The notes: generated by a model from the sequence alone, not told the origin. Shown: positions 1 through 7,834, counted from the first letter of the stretch. The stretch is DNA of 64,000 nt from Anabaena minutissima FACHB-250 (GCF_014697125.1 NZ_JACJRG010000023.1:30429-94428); one strand, 5' to 3'. Numbers and translations are program-made.

Positions 1-1027
1 TAAAATTCACCCCTCTAAATGTCGTGGGTTGTCCCTGATTTGGACTCCAAATGCGGCGATAGGTAAAAACTAAGTCAAAGTTGGCTAACCGCTCTAACTC
101 ATAACTGAAGTAGGGAGAGTATTGTAGATAAAATGGCGGCATTTTCTGCGGCTGCGGTTCTTTCGTCGCCTCCATTGCAAAGGTGTAGGTAAAGCCTTGT
201 GTGCAATAGGGTTCATTGCTGGTGCTAGAAGATGAAGGTTCTAGGAAGGAACGCCCATCAATACCTAGACGGTAGGGAACATCAGCTAAAGCAATAATTT
301 CTCCGGTTTCGCTAGCGTCTACAACATACCAGGGAATATTACCTTTGGTTTGCTTGGGAACTAGGCGAATAATACTTTTAGTAAACCGAGACGAGTTGTT
401 GTAGCGATAAGCATCGTCAATAGTTTGCGATAGGGGAAAGGTGTTTAGGGGAGGTGCGCCTTTCGCTGGTTGATGTTGGATGGCGATCGCGCTATTAATT
501 AACTGCCCACCTGTACTAGTATTATTCTTGGAGACTCCCAGTTCTTTAATTACCGTATTGGGAAACCATTCCAACTTACCTTTACCCTTTTTTTCTGCAT
601 CTTTGAGCATTTGCGCCAGAACGGTATGAGCATCACGCGGTAAAAAACAGGAATCACTTACCCAACAATCTCCAGGGTTGAGTTGACCGTATTTTTTTTG
701 GATGCGGTTACGCAGTTCCAAATAACCACGAGAATAAAACTGGCGACTGCGTTGAGTGGGTCTTTCATCTAATGCAGATGTCCCTTGAGAAGAAATTTGT
801 CCTCCCAACCAGTCGGTAATTTCTGTTAAGCAAACCCTTTTTCCGGCTAACAAACCTTCATAAGCTGTAGCTACACCAGAAAGTCCGCCACCTACAACTA
901 AAATCTCACAGTTGACCGTTTTGTCTGGGCTTCTCGGTGGTGCGGCGATGATAGCAGAATGTGGTACTAGGTAGCCAGAGATTAAAGTAAGACTAATCAG
1001 TGAGGCTACTTGGTGTCTGCGCTTCAT
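1..1027 (-). CDS. FAD-dependent oxidoreductase, exported, C-terminus cut by window edge
   Basis: The reading frame opens at an ATG at 1025-1027 and runs off the left edge, so about 342 residues of the N-terminal part are visible. The first 29 or so residues form a basic then hydrophobic export signal ending near IIAAPP. This is followed by a dinucleotide-binding motif (VVGGGLSGVATA) at about residues 44-55 and a second FAD-contact stretch, WLGGQISSQG. This order is typical of the FAD_oxidored (PF12831-like) family. The substrate cannot be told from the sequence. It may be periplasmic because of the signal peptide, which is inference. No partner gene is visible in the window, and the upstream side is a 560-bp gap. 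Confidence 0.85.
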   Translation of the reverse strand, partial: MKRRHQVASLISLTLISGYLVPHSAIIAAPPRSPDKTVNCEILVVGGGLSGVATAYEGLLAGKRVCLTEITDWLGGQISSQGTSALDERPTQRSRQFYSRGYLELRNRIQKKYGQLNPGDCWVSDSCFLPRDAHTVLAQMLKDAEKKGKGKLEWFPNTVIKELGVSKNNTSTGGQLINSAIAIQHQPAKGAPPLNTFPLSQTIDDAYRYNNSSRFTKSIIRLVPKQTKGNIPWYVVDASETGEIIALADVPYRLGIDGRSFLEPSSSSTSNEPYCTQGFTYTFAMEATKEPQPQKMPPFYLQYSPYFSYELERLANFDLVFTYRRIWSPNQGQPTTFRGVNF

Positions 1028-1316
1028 GATGTGAGAACCCTTTTTACTCTGTGCGGACTTGTAGACGTTACCATCCTGGGAATGTTCATGGCAAGGATAA
1101 GGGACAGATGATAAGTGACAGGTGAAGCCACAGAACTACTAAAAACAAATTTTGCCCAAGATCATGGAATTTGACAATGGCGATCGCTTTTGCTTGCGGT
1201 ATCCTAAGCATATCCCCATCAACCTTAGACAACAAAATTCTGTTATAGATCAGAAAATAAGCACGCCGCAAAAACTGACCAACACATCAGGATGGTTGTG
1301 ATGAATCCCCAACGAG

Positions 1317-1427
1317 TTAATCATGCTTGGGTAGCTTCAAACTGGATTTAATCTCTAAAACATCCCGGTCTAAGATATTGAACTTGTGGTCAAACTCGCG
1401 TAACAAATCATTTAATTCTTGTTGCAT
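1317..1427 (-). CDS. possible small protein or gene remnant, 36 residues
   Basis: A short frame starting ATG at 1425-1427 encodes a charged, helix-favouring peptide (begins MQQELNDLLREFDHKF, ends LKLPKHD). Its composition looks coding, and coiled-coil-like small proteins of this sort are common in Nostoc. No clear ribosome binding site is seen and it could be the tail of a decayed gene. No function is assigned. Confidence 0.25.
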   Translation of the reverse strand: MQQELNDLLREFDHKFNILDRDVLEIKSSLKLPKHD

Positions 1428-1430
1428 CTA

Positions 1431-1469
1431 CTTTTAACGGCGGATGTGAACACTACCCGCCGTTAAAAG
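1431..1469. repeat. perfect 13-bp inverted repeat (stem-loop)
   Basis: Arms at 1431-1443 and 1457-1469 (left arm CTTTTAACGGCGG) are exact reverse complements around a 13-base loop. No T-run follows on either strand, so it is not a canonical terminator. It lies in the gap at 1028-1591 between the oxidoreductase and the AraC-type gene; apart from this and the small frame, nothing else is supported there. Confidence 0.6.
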
Positions 1470-1591
1470 CAGATAGTGCATAAAAACATCTGTCTAACGT
1501 ATGTAGTCAGTGAGGGAAATCAAATTCAGAACATAGAAGGAAAAGATTAACAAAAAGATGATTCTGAGAGTTTAGTCAAGGATTTAATAAA

Positions 1592-2176
1592 ATGCAGACT
1601 TTATTAGGCTTACACAGAACCAGTACAGAGCTAGAGTTAAAAGTGCAAGAGCTTTTGGCTGAGTTAAGTGCTGTTAACGAGCAATTGTGCTGTGAAGAAG
1701 ATTTGCACCAGCGAATACAGACAGAAATTGAAAAGTCTTTTTCTATACTTCAAGCAACTCTAGAGGCCACTGCTGAAGGTATTATTGCTATCAGGTTTCT
1801 CACCTCATGTACTGATACTGCAACGTCCTCCATCCCAAACTCGATCTTGCCGTCTGTACCCAAACTCAAAATAGTCTTCGACTTCATTGAAGCTAATTAT
1901 CATCAGCCGATTACCCTCTATGACGTAGCACAAGCAGCTGGTTACTCTCCAACTTACTTAACCAACCTAGTGAGATGCCAAACAGGACAAACAGTATACA
2001 AATGGATTGTCCAACGCCGGATGGCACAGGCACACTCCTTGCTTGTAAATACTGACCAACCTGTAAATCAAATTGCTGCGGCAGTAGGCTATCCAGATCC
2101 AGGTCATTTCATCCGCCAATTTCGGAAGATCCACAGTACAACTCCAAAAATGTGGAGAAATATGCATCGCAGTTAG
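1592..2176 (+). CDS. AraC-family transcriptional regulator with residual PAS/coiled-coil N-terminus
   Basis: A 194-residue protein. Residues about 87-190 form an AraC/XylS-type double helix-turn-helix: the first helix pair is around TLYDVAQAAGYSPTYLTNL, and the second contains QIAAAVGYPDPGHFIRQFRK followed by the TTPKMWR end typical of the family. Residues 10-55 are a coiled coil leading into SFSILQATLEATAEGIIAI, which looks like the first strand of a PAS domain. The rest of the PAS fold is absent, and a low-complexity linker joins directly to the HTH part. AAGGA about 10 bases upstream supports the start. It sits just ahead of the lasso-peptide exporter on the same strand, so local control of that cluster is plausible but inferred. 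Confidence 0.8.
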   Translation: MQTLLGLHRTSTELELKVQELLAELSAVNEQLCCEEDLHQRIQTEIEKSFSILQATLEATAEGIIAIRFLTSCTDTATSSIPNSILPSVPKLKIVFDFIEANYHQPITLYDVAQAAGYSPTYLTNLVRCQTGQTVYKWIVQRRMAQAHSLLVNTDQPVNQIAAAVGYPDPGHFIRQFRKIHSTTPKMWRNMHRS

Positions 2177-2355
2177 ATTAGTATTCAGCAAGATTAAGAA
2201 TGTCCTACTTTAGCGCAAAATTTTCCATTGAAATAGGTTGTGTCAACACTTAAGCTGAATACTTTAACGCATATATATTTTGTTGATATCAGCGATCGCT
2301 CCTAGTAGGGTTATTTGGCGTTGCATACACATTAGCTTACTTTGTAATAATTTTT

Positions 2356-4179
2356 ATGTTTAGAGAAGTATGGGACGTTGTACGTAGCTACACAAAAACT
2401 TTCTGCCGTTCTCTACCATTTTTATGGAAAGCAGCACCCAGAGAAACAGTCTTGATGGTGGCTGCGGTGATGTTGCAGGGAATAGTTCCCGCCATCAGCG
2501 TTTGGATTACCAAGCAAGTGGTAGATACAGTAGCAATAGCCTTAAACGAAGGTAAGGAAATTAGCGTTGTACTTATTGCTGGCTTAGTAGCAGCATGGGT
2601 GGGGGCTTTGCTGCTAGAAGCTCTCCTGCGACCTTGGATGTCCGCAATTCAGGGAAACTTGGGCGAAAAGCTAACAGCTCACATTAACTTGCTATTGATG
2701 CGTAAAGCTAATACTTTTCCTGACTTGAACCGTTTTGAAGACCAAAAGTTTTATGACGAGCTACGGCTTCTCCAAGAACAAGTCAAATACCAGCCAATGA
2801 GTTTTATTGGCAATTTGGCTCAGGGAGGCAGCAGTTTGTTCACTTTGGTAACTATGGTGGTGCTGTTATTGCCACTTGGGTTTTGGATTCCGTTTGTAAT
2901 TATTATTACAACCATCCCTCAGATATATGTTTCCTTCCAGTATGAAATGATCATTTGGGGAGCTATGTATGAGAAAAGTCCAGAAGCTCGGCGGATGCAA
3001 TACTATTCGTCAGTCATGCTTACTGATACCTACGCCAAAGAAGTACGCTTGTTTGGGCTTGGTTCCTTGTTTATTAATCGATATGTCAAAGAATTTCAGT
3101 CTTTGCATCAAACTATGCGCCACTTACGGGGTAAACAAGCTTTTTGGGCGGCGCGTTTGTCTGTAATGACTGCTTTGGGGAATGGCTTTGCCTTTTATTG
3201 GGTGGTGCAGCAAGCTTTTAGAGGAGAAATTAGTCCAGGAAGTGTACTTCTTTTCGTACAATCACTAGCTTACCTCCAACAGAATCTCGAACAGTGTATT
3301 GCTGTCTCCTTAACTACCTTTGAAACTCTACTATATATGCAGCAGTTTTTTGGGTTCATAGAAAGCCAAGCAATCATGCCTGTGTGCATTCCTGGTCAAC
3401 CAGTACCTGCTCTCATGCGATCCGGCATCACCTTTGACAGGGTACACTTTTGCTATCCAGATCATCGGTCAGCTGTGGTAGATGTTTCCTTTTCTTTGAA
3501 ACCTGGAGAAACCGTAGCTTTGGTAGGGGAAAATGGGGCAGGTAAGACCACGCTAGTAAAGCTGCTGACACGTTTATACGACCCTACAGAGGGAGCTATT
3601 TTGGTCGATGGTGTGGACTTGAGGGAATTAAACTTGGATGGATGGCGACAGAATATTGCTGCGGTATTTCAAGATTTTAGCCACTATGCACTCACCTTGG
3701 GAGAGAACGTTGCTTTGGGAGATATTGCCGCACTGGATGACTCAGAATGCTTCAGGCGGGCAATTAAAAAAGCTGGTATTGCTGAACTGGTTGAAAAGTT
3801 TCCTCAAGCAGAGTTAACTCCTTTAGGCAAGCAATTTGGGGGGACAGAACTTTCTGGAGGAGAGTGGCAAAAGTTAGCGATCGCCCGCGCTTTCATGCGA
3901 GAAAAAGCCCAACTACTAATCCTTGATGAGCCTACTGCTGCCCTTGACCCCCGTAGCGAATATGAGGTCTACCGCCGCTTTGTGGAACTAGCTCAAGGTA
4001 AGACAACACTTTTAATTACCCACCGCCTGGCTTCAGTACGCATGGCTGACCGCATCTTAGTTTTGAAGGGTGGACGGCTGATTGAACAAGGAACTCATGA
4101 GGAACTTTTGCGACATGGCGGCGAGTACGCCACGCTTTGGAATATGCAAGCCCAGCAATATAGTGTTCAAACAATTTGA
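2356..4179 (+). CDS. ABC exporter, fused permease-ATPase (lasso peptide D protein candidate)
   Basis: A 607-residue half-transporter. The N-terminal half (about 20-330) has several hydrophobic spans of the ABC exporter type. The C-terminal half is a nucleotide-binding domain with Walker A GENGAGKTT at 391-399, the ABC signature LSGGE at 499-503, Walker B LLILDEP at 520-526 and an H-loop in ITHRL. No C39 peptidase domain precedes it, so it would export an already processed peptide. Lasso-peptide loci usually carry such a D protein for export and self-protection; the role here is inferred from the precursor, C and B genes that follow. A strong terminator directly downstream separates its transcript from the precursor genes. 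Confidence 0.88.
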   Translation: MFREVWDVVRSYTKTFCRSLPFLWKAAPRETVLMVAAVMLQGIVPAISVWITKQVVDTVAIALNEGKEISVVLIAGLVAAWVGALLLEALLRPWMSAIQGNLGEKLTAHINLLLMRKANTFPDLNRFEDQKFYDELRLLQEQVKYQPMSFIGNLAQGGSSLFTLVTMVVLLLPLGFWIPFVIIITTIPQIYVSFQYEMIIWGAMYEKSPEARRMQYYSSVMLTDTYAKEVRLFGLGSLFINRYVKEFQSLHQTMRHLRGKQAFWAARLSVMTALGNGFAFYWVVQQAFRGEISPGSVLLFVQSLAYLQQNLEQCIAVSLTTFETLLYMQQFFGFIESQAIMPVCIPGQPVPALMRSGITFDRVHFCYPDHRSAVVDVSFSLKPGETVALVGENGAGKTTLVKLLTRLYDPTEGAILVDGVDLRELNLDGWRQNIAAVFQDFSHYALTLGENVALGDIAALDDSECFRRAIKKAGIAELVEKFPQAELTPLGKQFGGTELSGGEWQKLAIARAFMREKAQLLILDEPTAALDPRSEYEVYRRFVELAQGKTTLLITHRLASVRMADRILVLKGGRLIEQGTHEELLRHGGEYATLWNMQAQQYSVQTI

Positions 4180-4237
4180 TGTAACTTTTTGCCTCTAATC
4201 TCGACTTAATTCAATTCAGCAGAGTCAACCTGATTAC

Positions 4238-4293
4238 AGCAGCATATAGAGACCTTACTGTACGGTTTCTATATGCTGCTTTTAGTATTTTTT
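4238..4293 (+). terminator. strong Rho-independent terminator after the ABC exporter
   Basis: Arms 4238-4254 and 4264-4280 make a 17-bp stem with one G-U pair (4251/4267) and a 9-base loop. T-rich sequence (TTTTAGTATTTTTT) follows. It lies about 60 bases after the exporter stop codon and implies that the precursor genes downstream need their own promoter. Confidence 0.85.
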
Positions 4294-4637
4294 CTACTTA
4301 CAGGATACCGTTACAAAGCCCTTTGGGCTAGGGTATAGGGAATGGGCAACACTTCTCTGCGAACGACAAGCTCAGTGCATCGCAGGCAACAGGGAAAGAA
4401 AACTTTAGTTCTGGGCTTGAAGCTCAGTTTAAATAATTACTTTTTTCGAGATATAAAATACGTTCGCACAGCGTCTTGCAGAAAAGAGAAAAGAATTCCT
4501 TATTTCAATCTCACTTCTTCAGGAGTGGTTTCCCTGTTCCCTTTGAAGTGGACTTTCTTGATTTTCATAAATCCTCTCAATATGACCGAATAAATATCCT
4601 ATTTAATCATAATAATTTCCATTGCTACTATGTTTAT
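4294..4637 (+). other. gene-free stretch, presumed promoter region of the precursor genes
   Basis: This AT-rich stretch between the terminator and the first repeat unit has no coding frame I would defend. Because a terminator lies just upstream and three precursor genes just downstream, a promoter should lie here, but I could not pick a convincing -35/-10 pair. Confidence 0.4.
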
Positions 4638-4654
4638 AAAGCTTTAAATTAATA

Positions 4655-4679
4655 GTGTGGTTGATAAATTCAACCACAC
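4655..4679 (+). promoter_or_regulatory. leader hairpin upstream of precursor 1
   Basis: A 10-bp perfect inverted repeat (GTGTGGTTGA / TCAACCACAC) around a TAAAT loop, 31 bases ahead of the start codon. The same structure precedes the other two precursors. It could be an RNA processing or stability element or an operator; the sequence alone does not decide. Confidence 0.65.
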
Positions 4680-4710
4680 AAAAGCCACAAAATTTTTGGA
4701 GATTTTTCAA

Positions 4711-4845
4711 ATGAAAACTACAAATGTCACCAAGAAAGAATACTCTAAGCCTCAATTCATTGATATGGGTAATGCTGTTACAGCAACATTAGGTACTATT
4801 TGGTGGAAACGAGATAATTTCTTCGGTCGCAGATTAATTCCGTAA
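4711..4845 (+). CDS. lasso peptide precursor A1
   Basis: A 44-residue precursor. The ATG at 4711 is chosen because GGAG (4698-4701) lies nine bases upstream and the same start is kept in all three copies; a longer GTG-started frame would read through the hairpin. The leader contains Y-x-x-P-x-F-x-x-x-G-x5-T (Tyr11, Pro14, Gly20, Thr26), the known lasso leader signature that the B1 protein binds, with Thr at position -2 of the cleavage site. The predicted core is GTIWWKRDNFFGRRLIP (Gly28 to Pro44). Gly1 and Asp8 allow an 8-residue macrolactam ring with a 9-residue tail, and Phe10, Phe11, Arg13 or Arg14 could act as steric plugs. The core boundary and ring are inferences from the family rule. 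Confidence 0.9.
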   Translation: MKTTNVTKKEYSKPQFIDMGNAVTATLGTIWWKRDNFFGRRLIP

Positions 4846-4873
4846 TCTGTGCTGTTAAAGCTTTAAATTAATA

Positions 4874-4898
4874 GTGTGGTTGATAAATTCAACCACAC
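4874..4898 (+). promoter_or_regulatory. leader hairpin upstream of precursor 2
   Basis: The 10-bp stem and TAAAT loop are identical to those ahead of precursor 1, exactly 219 bases further on. Confidence 0.65.
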
Positions 4899-4929
4899 AA
4901 AAACCACAAAAATTCTGGAGATTTTTCAA

Positions 4930-5064
4930 ATGAAAACTACAAATGTCACCAAGAAAGAATACTCTAAGCCTCAATTCATTGATATGGGTAATGCTGTTAC
5001 AGCAACATTAGGTACTATTTGGTGGAAACGAGATAATTCATTCGGTCGCAGATTAATTCCGTAA
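4930..5064 (+). CDS. lasso peptide precursor A2
   Basis: A 44-residue precursor with the same leader as A1 and a GGAG ribosome binding site at equal spacing. The core is GTIWWKRDNSFGRRLIP and differs from A1 only by Ser in place of Phe at core position 10, just after the ring. Gly1, Asp8 and leader Thr at -2 are kept, so the same C, B1 and B2 enzymes should act on it. It is unit 2 of the 219-bp tandem repeat. If Phe10 is a plug in A1, this copy would have to rely on Phe11 or the Arg pair; that is an inference. Confidence 0.9.
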   Translation: MKTTNVTKKEYSKPQFIDMGNAVTATLGTIWWKRDNSFGRRLIP

Positions 5065-5092
5065 TCTGTGCTGTTAAAGCTTTAAGTTAATA

Positions 5093-5117
5093 GTATGGTT
5101 GATAAATTCAACCATAC
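5093..5117 (+). promoter_or_regulatory. leader hairpin upstream of precursor 3, with a compensatory pair change
   Basis: Same position and loop as in units 1 and 2, but the third pair of the stem is A-T instead of G-C (GTATGGTTGA / TCAACCATAC). Both strands of the stem changed together, so the pairing is kept. This supports selection on the hairpin or dyad itself. Confidence 0.7.
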
Positions 5118-5148
5118 AAAAACCACAAAAATTCTGGAGATTTTTCAA

Positions 5149-5283
5149 ATGAAAACTACAAATGTCACCAAAAAGGAATACTATAAGCCTCAATTCATTG
5201 ACATGGGTAATGCTGTTACAGCAACATTAGGTACTATTGGGTCGAAAAGAGATTTGGTATTCGGGCGCAGATTAATTCCGTAA
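5149..5283 (+). CDS. lasso peptide precursor A3, diverged core
   Basis: A 44-residue precursor. The leader differs from A1/A2 only by Tyr for Ser at residue 12. The core is GTIGSKRDLVFGRRLIP: ring positions 4-5 change from Trp-Trp to Gly-Ser and tail positions 9-10 become Leu-Val, while Gly1, Thr2, Ile3, Lys6, Arg7, Asp8 and the whole FGRRLIP tail are unchanged. That pattern, change in the ring face and constancy at the ring-closing residues and tail, suggests a functional third product rather than decay. Ring closure and core boundary are inferred from the lasso family rule. Confidence 0.88.
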   Translation: MKTTNVTKKEYYKPQFIDMGNAVTATLGTIGSKRDLVFGRRLIP

Positions 5284-5506
5284 TCTGTAGCCACTAAATT
5301 GTGGCAGTAATTTGACAAATACTAAGGTGAAGATAAGAGTTAATCATATTTGGCTTAAATTCACCCTTTTCTTAAACAAGATGCTTAAAATTGCTGAATT
5401 TACGATATTACCAACCTACAAAAATGATAATCAACTTTCAAGATTAAGCTCTTTGATTTTCTGAACTAACTGGTGAAATTTAATAATCAAACAACATAGA
5501 AAACTT

Positions 5507-7366
5507 ATGAAACGTTGGTTTTGTGGCTTTGTTCCAGAAAGTGTTAGTTCTCTAGCAACTCTTCCGAATCCCATTGATGGTGAATTACTTTGGAAAACGT
5601 CAAGTTCTCTTTGGGTTTGTGGCTCTTGGAAAAAACAGCAAATTATCACGCTGTTTGAAGGTTCTGTGCGGTTAGCTATTATTGGTACTTGCCTTGCACC
5701 TCATGAAACTTTGGCTCAATTGTTCCGTAATGCTGTCAAAGCAAATGAGTATAGTCAACTCATGAGATTGCCAGGTAGTTATAACCTGATTGTTCAAGAT
5801 GATGCCGATACATATGTATTTGTAGATGCGGCTGGCATTAAGTCTGCATTTTATACGATTTATAATTCTTGTATAGTTTACTCTTCACTGGCGATACCTT
5901 TAAAACAACTACTTAAGGCAGAAGTAGATAAGTCTTGGCTTGCCACTTATCTCTCAGGTATGGTGACACTCAGCTTAGTACAGAATCGCACTCCCTTCTG
6001 TCACGTACAACCTATTCCCCCTGGGCATTATTTACACATTTCAAAGGGGAAACCAATATGTAAACGGTATTGGTATGGAACACAAAAATACAAAAGTTTT
6101 TCTGAAGCAGCCGAACAGTTGCGTGAAGAGTTGCTAACAGCTGTGGAAGGGCGAGTTGGTTTATATGGCAATATAACTAGCGACTTGAGCGGTGGGTTTG
6201 ATTCAACCACTTTAGCTCTAATAGCTGCAAAAACTTTAGCAAAGCAGGATAAGAAGTTATACACAGTAACTAATAAAACTGTTAGTGCTACCCAATCGTC
6301 AGATGTAGAATATGCCCAGCACGCAGCTAGTCTTTATTCAAATCTAAATGCCTTAATGATTGAGGGTGATGAAATTCCTACTGAGTATAGTAACTTAGAA
6401 TTAGTACCTCTAACAGATGCACCAAGTCCAGTATCTTTAGCCACAGCACAAATCCTGCACAGGAGCAAAATTATCAGTTCCTTAAGTTCTCAACTTCATA
6501 TGGATGGAGACGGTGGAGATGCAGTGCTTTCAGGTTGTTATTCTTATTGTGTGGATCTGTTAAGACAGGCACGAATAAGAAAATTTTTTCACCATGTTTA
6601 TGGGTGGTCTCGACTCGGAAATTTTTCCCCATTTACTCTAATGAGTAAGGTTATAAAGCACAATTTTACTTCCTATCAAGACTGGTTATTTGAAGGAGCA
6701 AGAAAACTAAAGACTGGAGATTTAGCACTTCAAGCATTTAAGCTCAAGCAGCCTATTGATCAAATTCTAGGATGGGATTTACTTCCTGAGATTGCTAGTT
6801 GGCATTCAAATGATTCTGTCAACTTAGTTTTAGATGAACTACAAAAATGGGCGCAAATCGCAACACCTTTTGCAGATTTTGTGGGTGAACATCAATTTAT
6901 ATCCATACTTCAATTAAATGGATTAAATGCCAGAATTGGACACCAGTTGTATGAAATTTATGATGTTAATTTAGAATCACCTTATCTTGATACATTAGTT
7001 ATAGATGCTTGTCTCTCTGCAAACCCAGAAGAACGAATTAGCCCATTTATATATAAACCACTATTACCTAAAGCACTTCAACGAGATTTGCCACAGAGTA
7101 TTTTTGCCCGTAATACAAAAGGGGATTATACAACTGATGAATTCATTGGGTTGCGAGAAAATAGGCACATTATCAAAGAAATATTCCAAAGTTCTTTATT
7201 AGCTGATATGGGGCTAATAAAAATAAGAGAATTAGAAAATGCTATGCAACATTTCAACATGGGATTCTTTGGGAATTCACCGCTTTTTACTCAAACCCTA
7301 TCGCTTGAACTCTGGTTGCGTCGCTTGGAAAAGGATCATAGAAGTTTCTGGGTAGAAGAGAATTAG
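5507..7366 (+). CDS. lasso peptide macrolactam synthetase (C protein, asparagine-synthetase-like)
   Basis: A 619-residue homologue of asparagine synthetase B. The synthetase half has the ATP-pyrophosphatase loop SGGFDS at residues 228-233 and further conserved acidic stretches (for example MDGDGGDAVLSG). The N-terminal amidotransferase-like part begins MKRWFCGFV and lacks the Cys2 that processing leaves at the N-terminus of true glutamine-dependent enzymes, as expected for lasso cyclases. In this family the enzyme adenylates the side chain of core Asp or Glu and joins it to the alpha-amine of residue 1. It follows the three precursors after a 223-base gap and precedes the B genes. A TTGACA at 5312-5317 might be part of a promoter, but no good -10 was found. 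No strong ribosome binding site is seen. Confidence 0.88.
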   Translation: MKRWFCGFVPESVSSLATLPNPIDGELLWKTSSSLWVCGSWKKQQIITLFEGSVRLAIIGTCLAPHETLAQLFRNAVKANEYSQLMRLPGSYNLIVQDDADTYVFVDAAGIKSAFYTIYNSCIVYSSLAIPLKQLLKAEVDKSWLATYLSGMVTLSLVQNRTPFCHVQPIPPGHYLHISKGKPICKRYWYGTQKYKSFSEAAEQLREELLTAVEGRVGLYGNITSDLSGGFDSTTLALIAAKTLAKQDKKLYTVTNKTVSATQSSDVEYAQHAASLYSNLNALMIEGDEIPTEYSNLELVPLTDAPSPVSLATAQILHRSKIISSLSSQLHMDGDGGDAVLSGCYSYCVDLLRQARIRKFFHHVYGWSRLGNFSPFTLMSKVIKHNFTSYQDWLFEGARKLKTGDLALQAFKLKQPIDQILGWDLLPEIASWHSNDSVNLVLDELQKWAQIATPFADFVGEHQFISILQLNGLNARIGHQLYEIYDVNLESPYLDTLVIDACLSANPEERISPFIYKPLLPKALQRDLPQSIFARNTKGDYTTDEFIGLRENRHIIKEIFQSSLLADMGLIKIRELENAMQHFNMGFFGNSPLFTQTLSLELWLRRLEKDHRSFWVEEN

Positions 7367-7439
7367 CAGAGATCACTGTAAATAGAAGAATAAAGTTTAC
7401 GCTTTGATTTGGCAATAGGTATATTAGATAGGAAGGTAA

Positions 7440-7718
7440 ATGATGGAAAAATTACACGTTCCAGTATATGTTTCCACGACTTTTTTTGAAGAAAGTGCAA
7501 TTTTATTAGATTCTCAAAAAAATCGTTACTACACTTTGAATGATAGTGCGGCTGAATTTTGGAAGCTACTAACAAAATTAGGTTCATTTGAAGAGGCAAT
7601 AGAAGAGCTTTCATATTTATATGAAGGTTACTCAGATGATTTTAAAAAAGATATGGAGTTTCTTGTGAACGATTTTATGAAAGCAGGACTACTTGAAACA
7701 GGGGCAAATATTTATTAA
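7440..7718 (+). CDS. PqqD-like RiPP recognition element protein (lasso B1)
   Basis: A 92-residue single-domain protein of the PqqD/RRE type: a beta-rich start (VYVSTTFFEESAILLDSQKN), then RYYTLNDSAAEFWKLL and helices with the EEAIEELSYLYEG and FLVNDFMKAGLL pattern of the family. It would bind the precursor leader at the Tyr-x-x-Pro motif and deliver it to the peptidase and cyclase. AGGAAGG at 7430-7436 is better spaced for the second of two consecutive ATGs (7443), so the true protein may be one residue shorter. It is separate from B2, as in other split-B lasso clusters. Confidence 0.85.
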   Translation: MMEKLHVPVYVSTTFFEESAILLDSQKNRYYTLNDSAAEFWKLLTKLGSFEEAIEELSYLYEGYSDDFKKDMEFLVNDFMKAGLLETGANIY

Positions 7719-7776
7719 TATTTACCTTCCTTTGGTTTTAATAATGTTAATTCTTCAACCAAAGGAAAGTAAATAT
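7718..7776 (+). promoter_or_regulatory. long stem-loop between B1 and B2
   Basis: A 20-base inverted repeat with one mismatch (7726/7768): arms 7718-7737 and 7757-7776 around a 19-base loop. It starts on the last base of the B1 stop codon. No T-run follows, so it is not a plain terminator. The right arm includes an AAGGA-type ribosome binding site and the first bases of a short frame. It may tune B2 expression or stabilise the upstream mRNA. Confidence 0.6.
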
Positions 7777-7819
7777 GATGCTGTCTACTGCGGAAAAATT
7801 TGACTTTATAAGGTTTTAA
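7775..7819 (+). CDS. 14-codon reading frame ahead of B2
   Basis: ATG-ATG at 7775 starts a 14-residue frame (MMLSTAEKFDFIRF) ending TAA at 7817-7819, 15 bases before the B2 start. AAGGAA at 7762-7767 is well placed for it but is buried in the preceding stem. It may be a regulatory leader peptide or the remnant of an earlier B2 N-terminus. Expression is unproven. Confidence 0.3.
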   Translation: MMLSTAEKFDFIRF

Positions 7820-7834
7820 ATTGAGGAAAGTATT

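Larger units (their letters stand above)
4638..5288 (+). repeat. three tandem 219-bp direct repeats, each carrying one precursor gene
   Basis: Units begin at 4638, 4857 and 5076 with AAAGCTTTAA and have an exact 219-base period. Each holds a hairpin, a ribosome binding site, a 44-codon precursor gene and a second small hairpin over the stop codon (for example 4830-4836 with 4843-4849). Units 1 and 2 differ at only a few bases; unit 3 differs mainly in the core-peptide codons and at the hairpin. The arrangement indicates duplication in place followed by divergence of the product. Confidence 0.95.

Noticed and set aside
1086..1271. 61-codon leftward frame
   Set aside because: No family pattern or ribosome binding site; overlaps STRR-like and HIP1 sequence.
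4342..4593. 83-codon frame between the exporter terminator and precursor 1
   Set aside because: No ribosome binding site, no recognisable motif and poor composition; more likely promoter/leader sequence.
4657..4845. 62-residue version of the precursor started at GTG 4657
   Set aside because: It would translate the conserved hairpin and has no ribosome binding site; the ATG at 4711 has GGAG at good distance in all three copies.
5290..5305. Terminator after precursor 3 (GCCAC/GTGGC stem)
   Set aside because: Only five base pairs and no T-run, so read-through into the cyclase gene is as likely.
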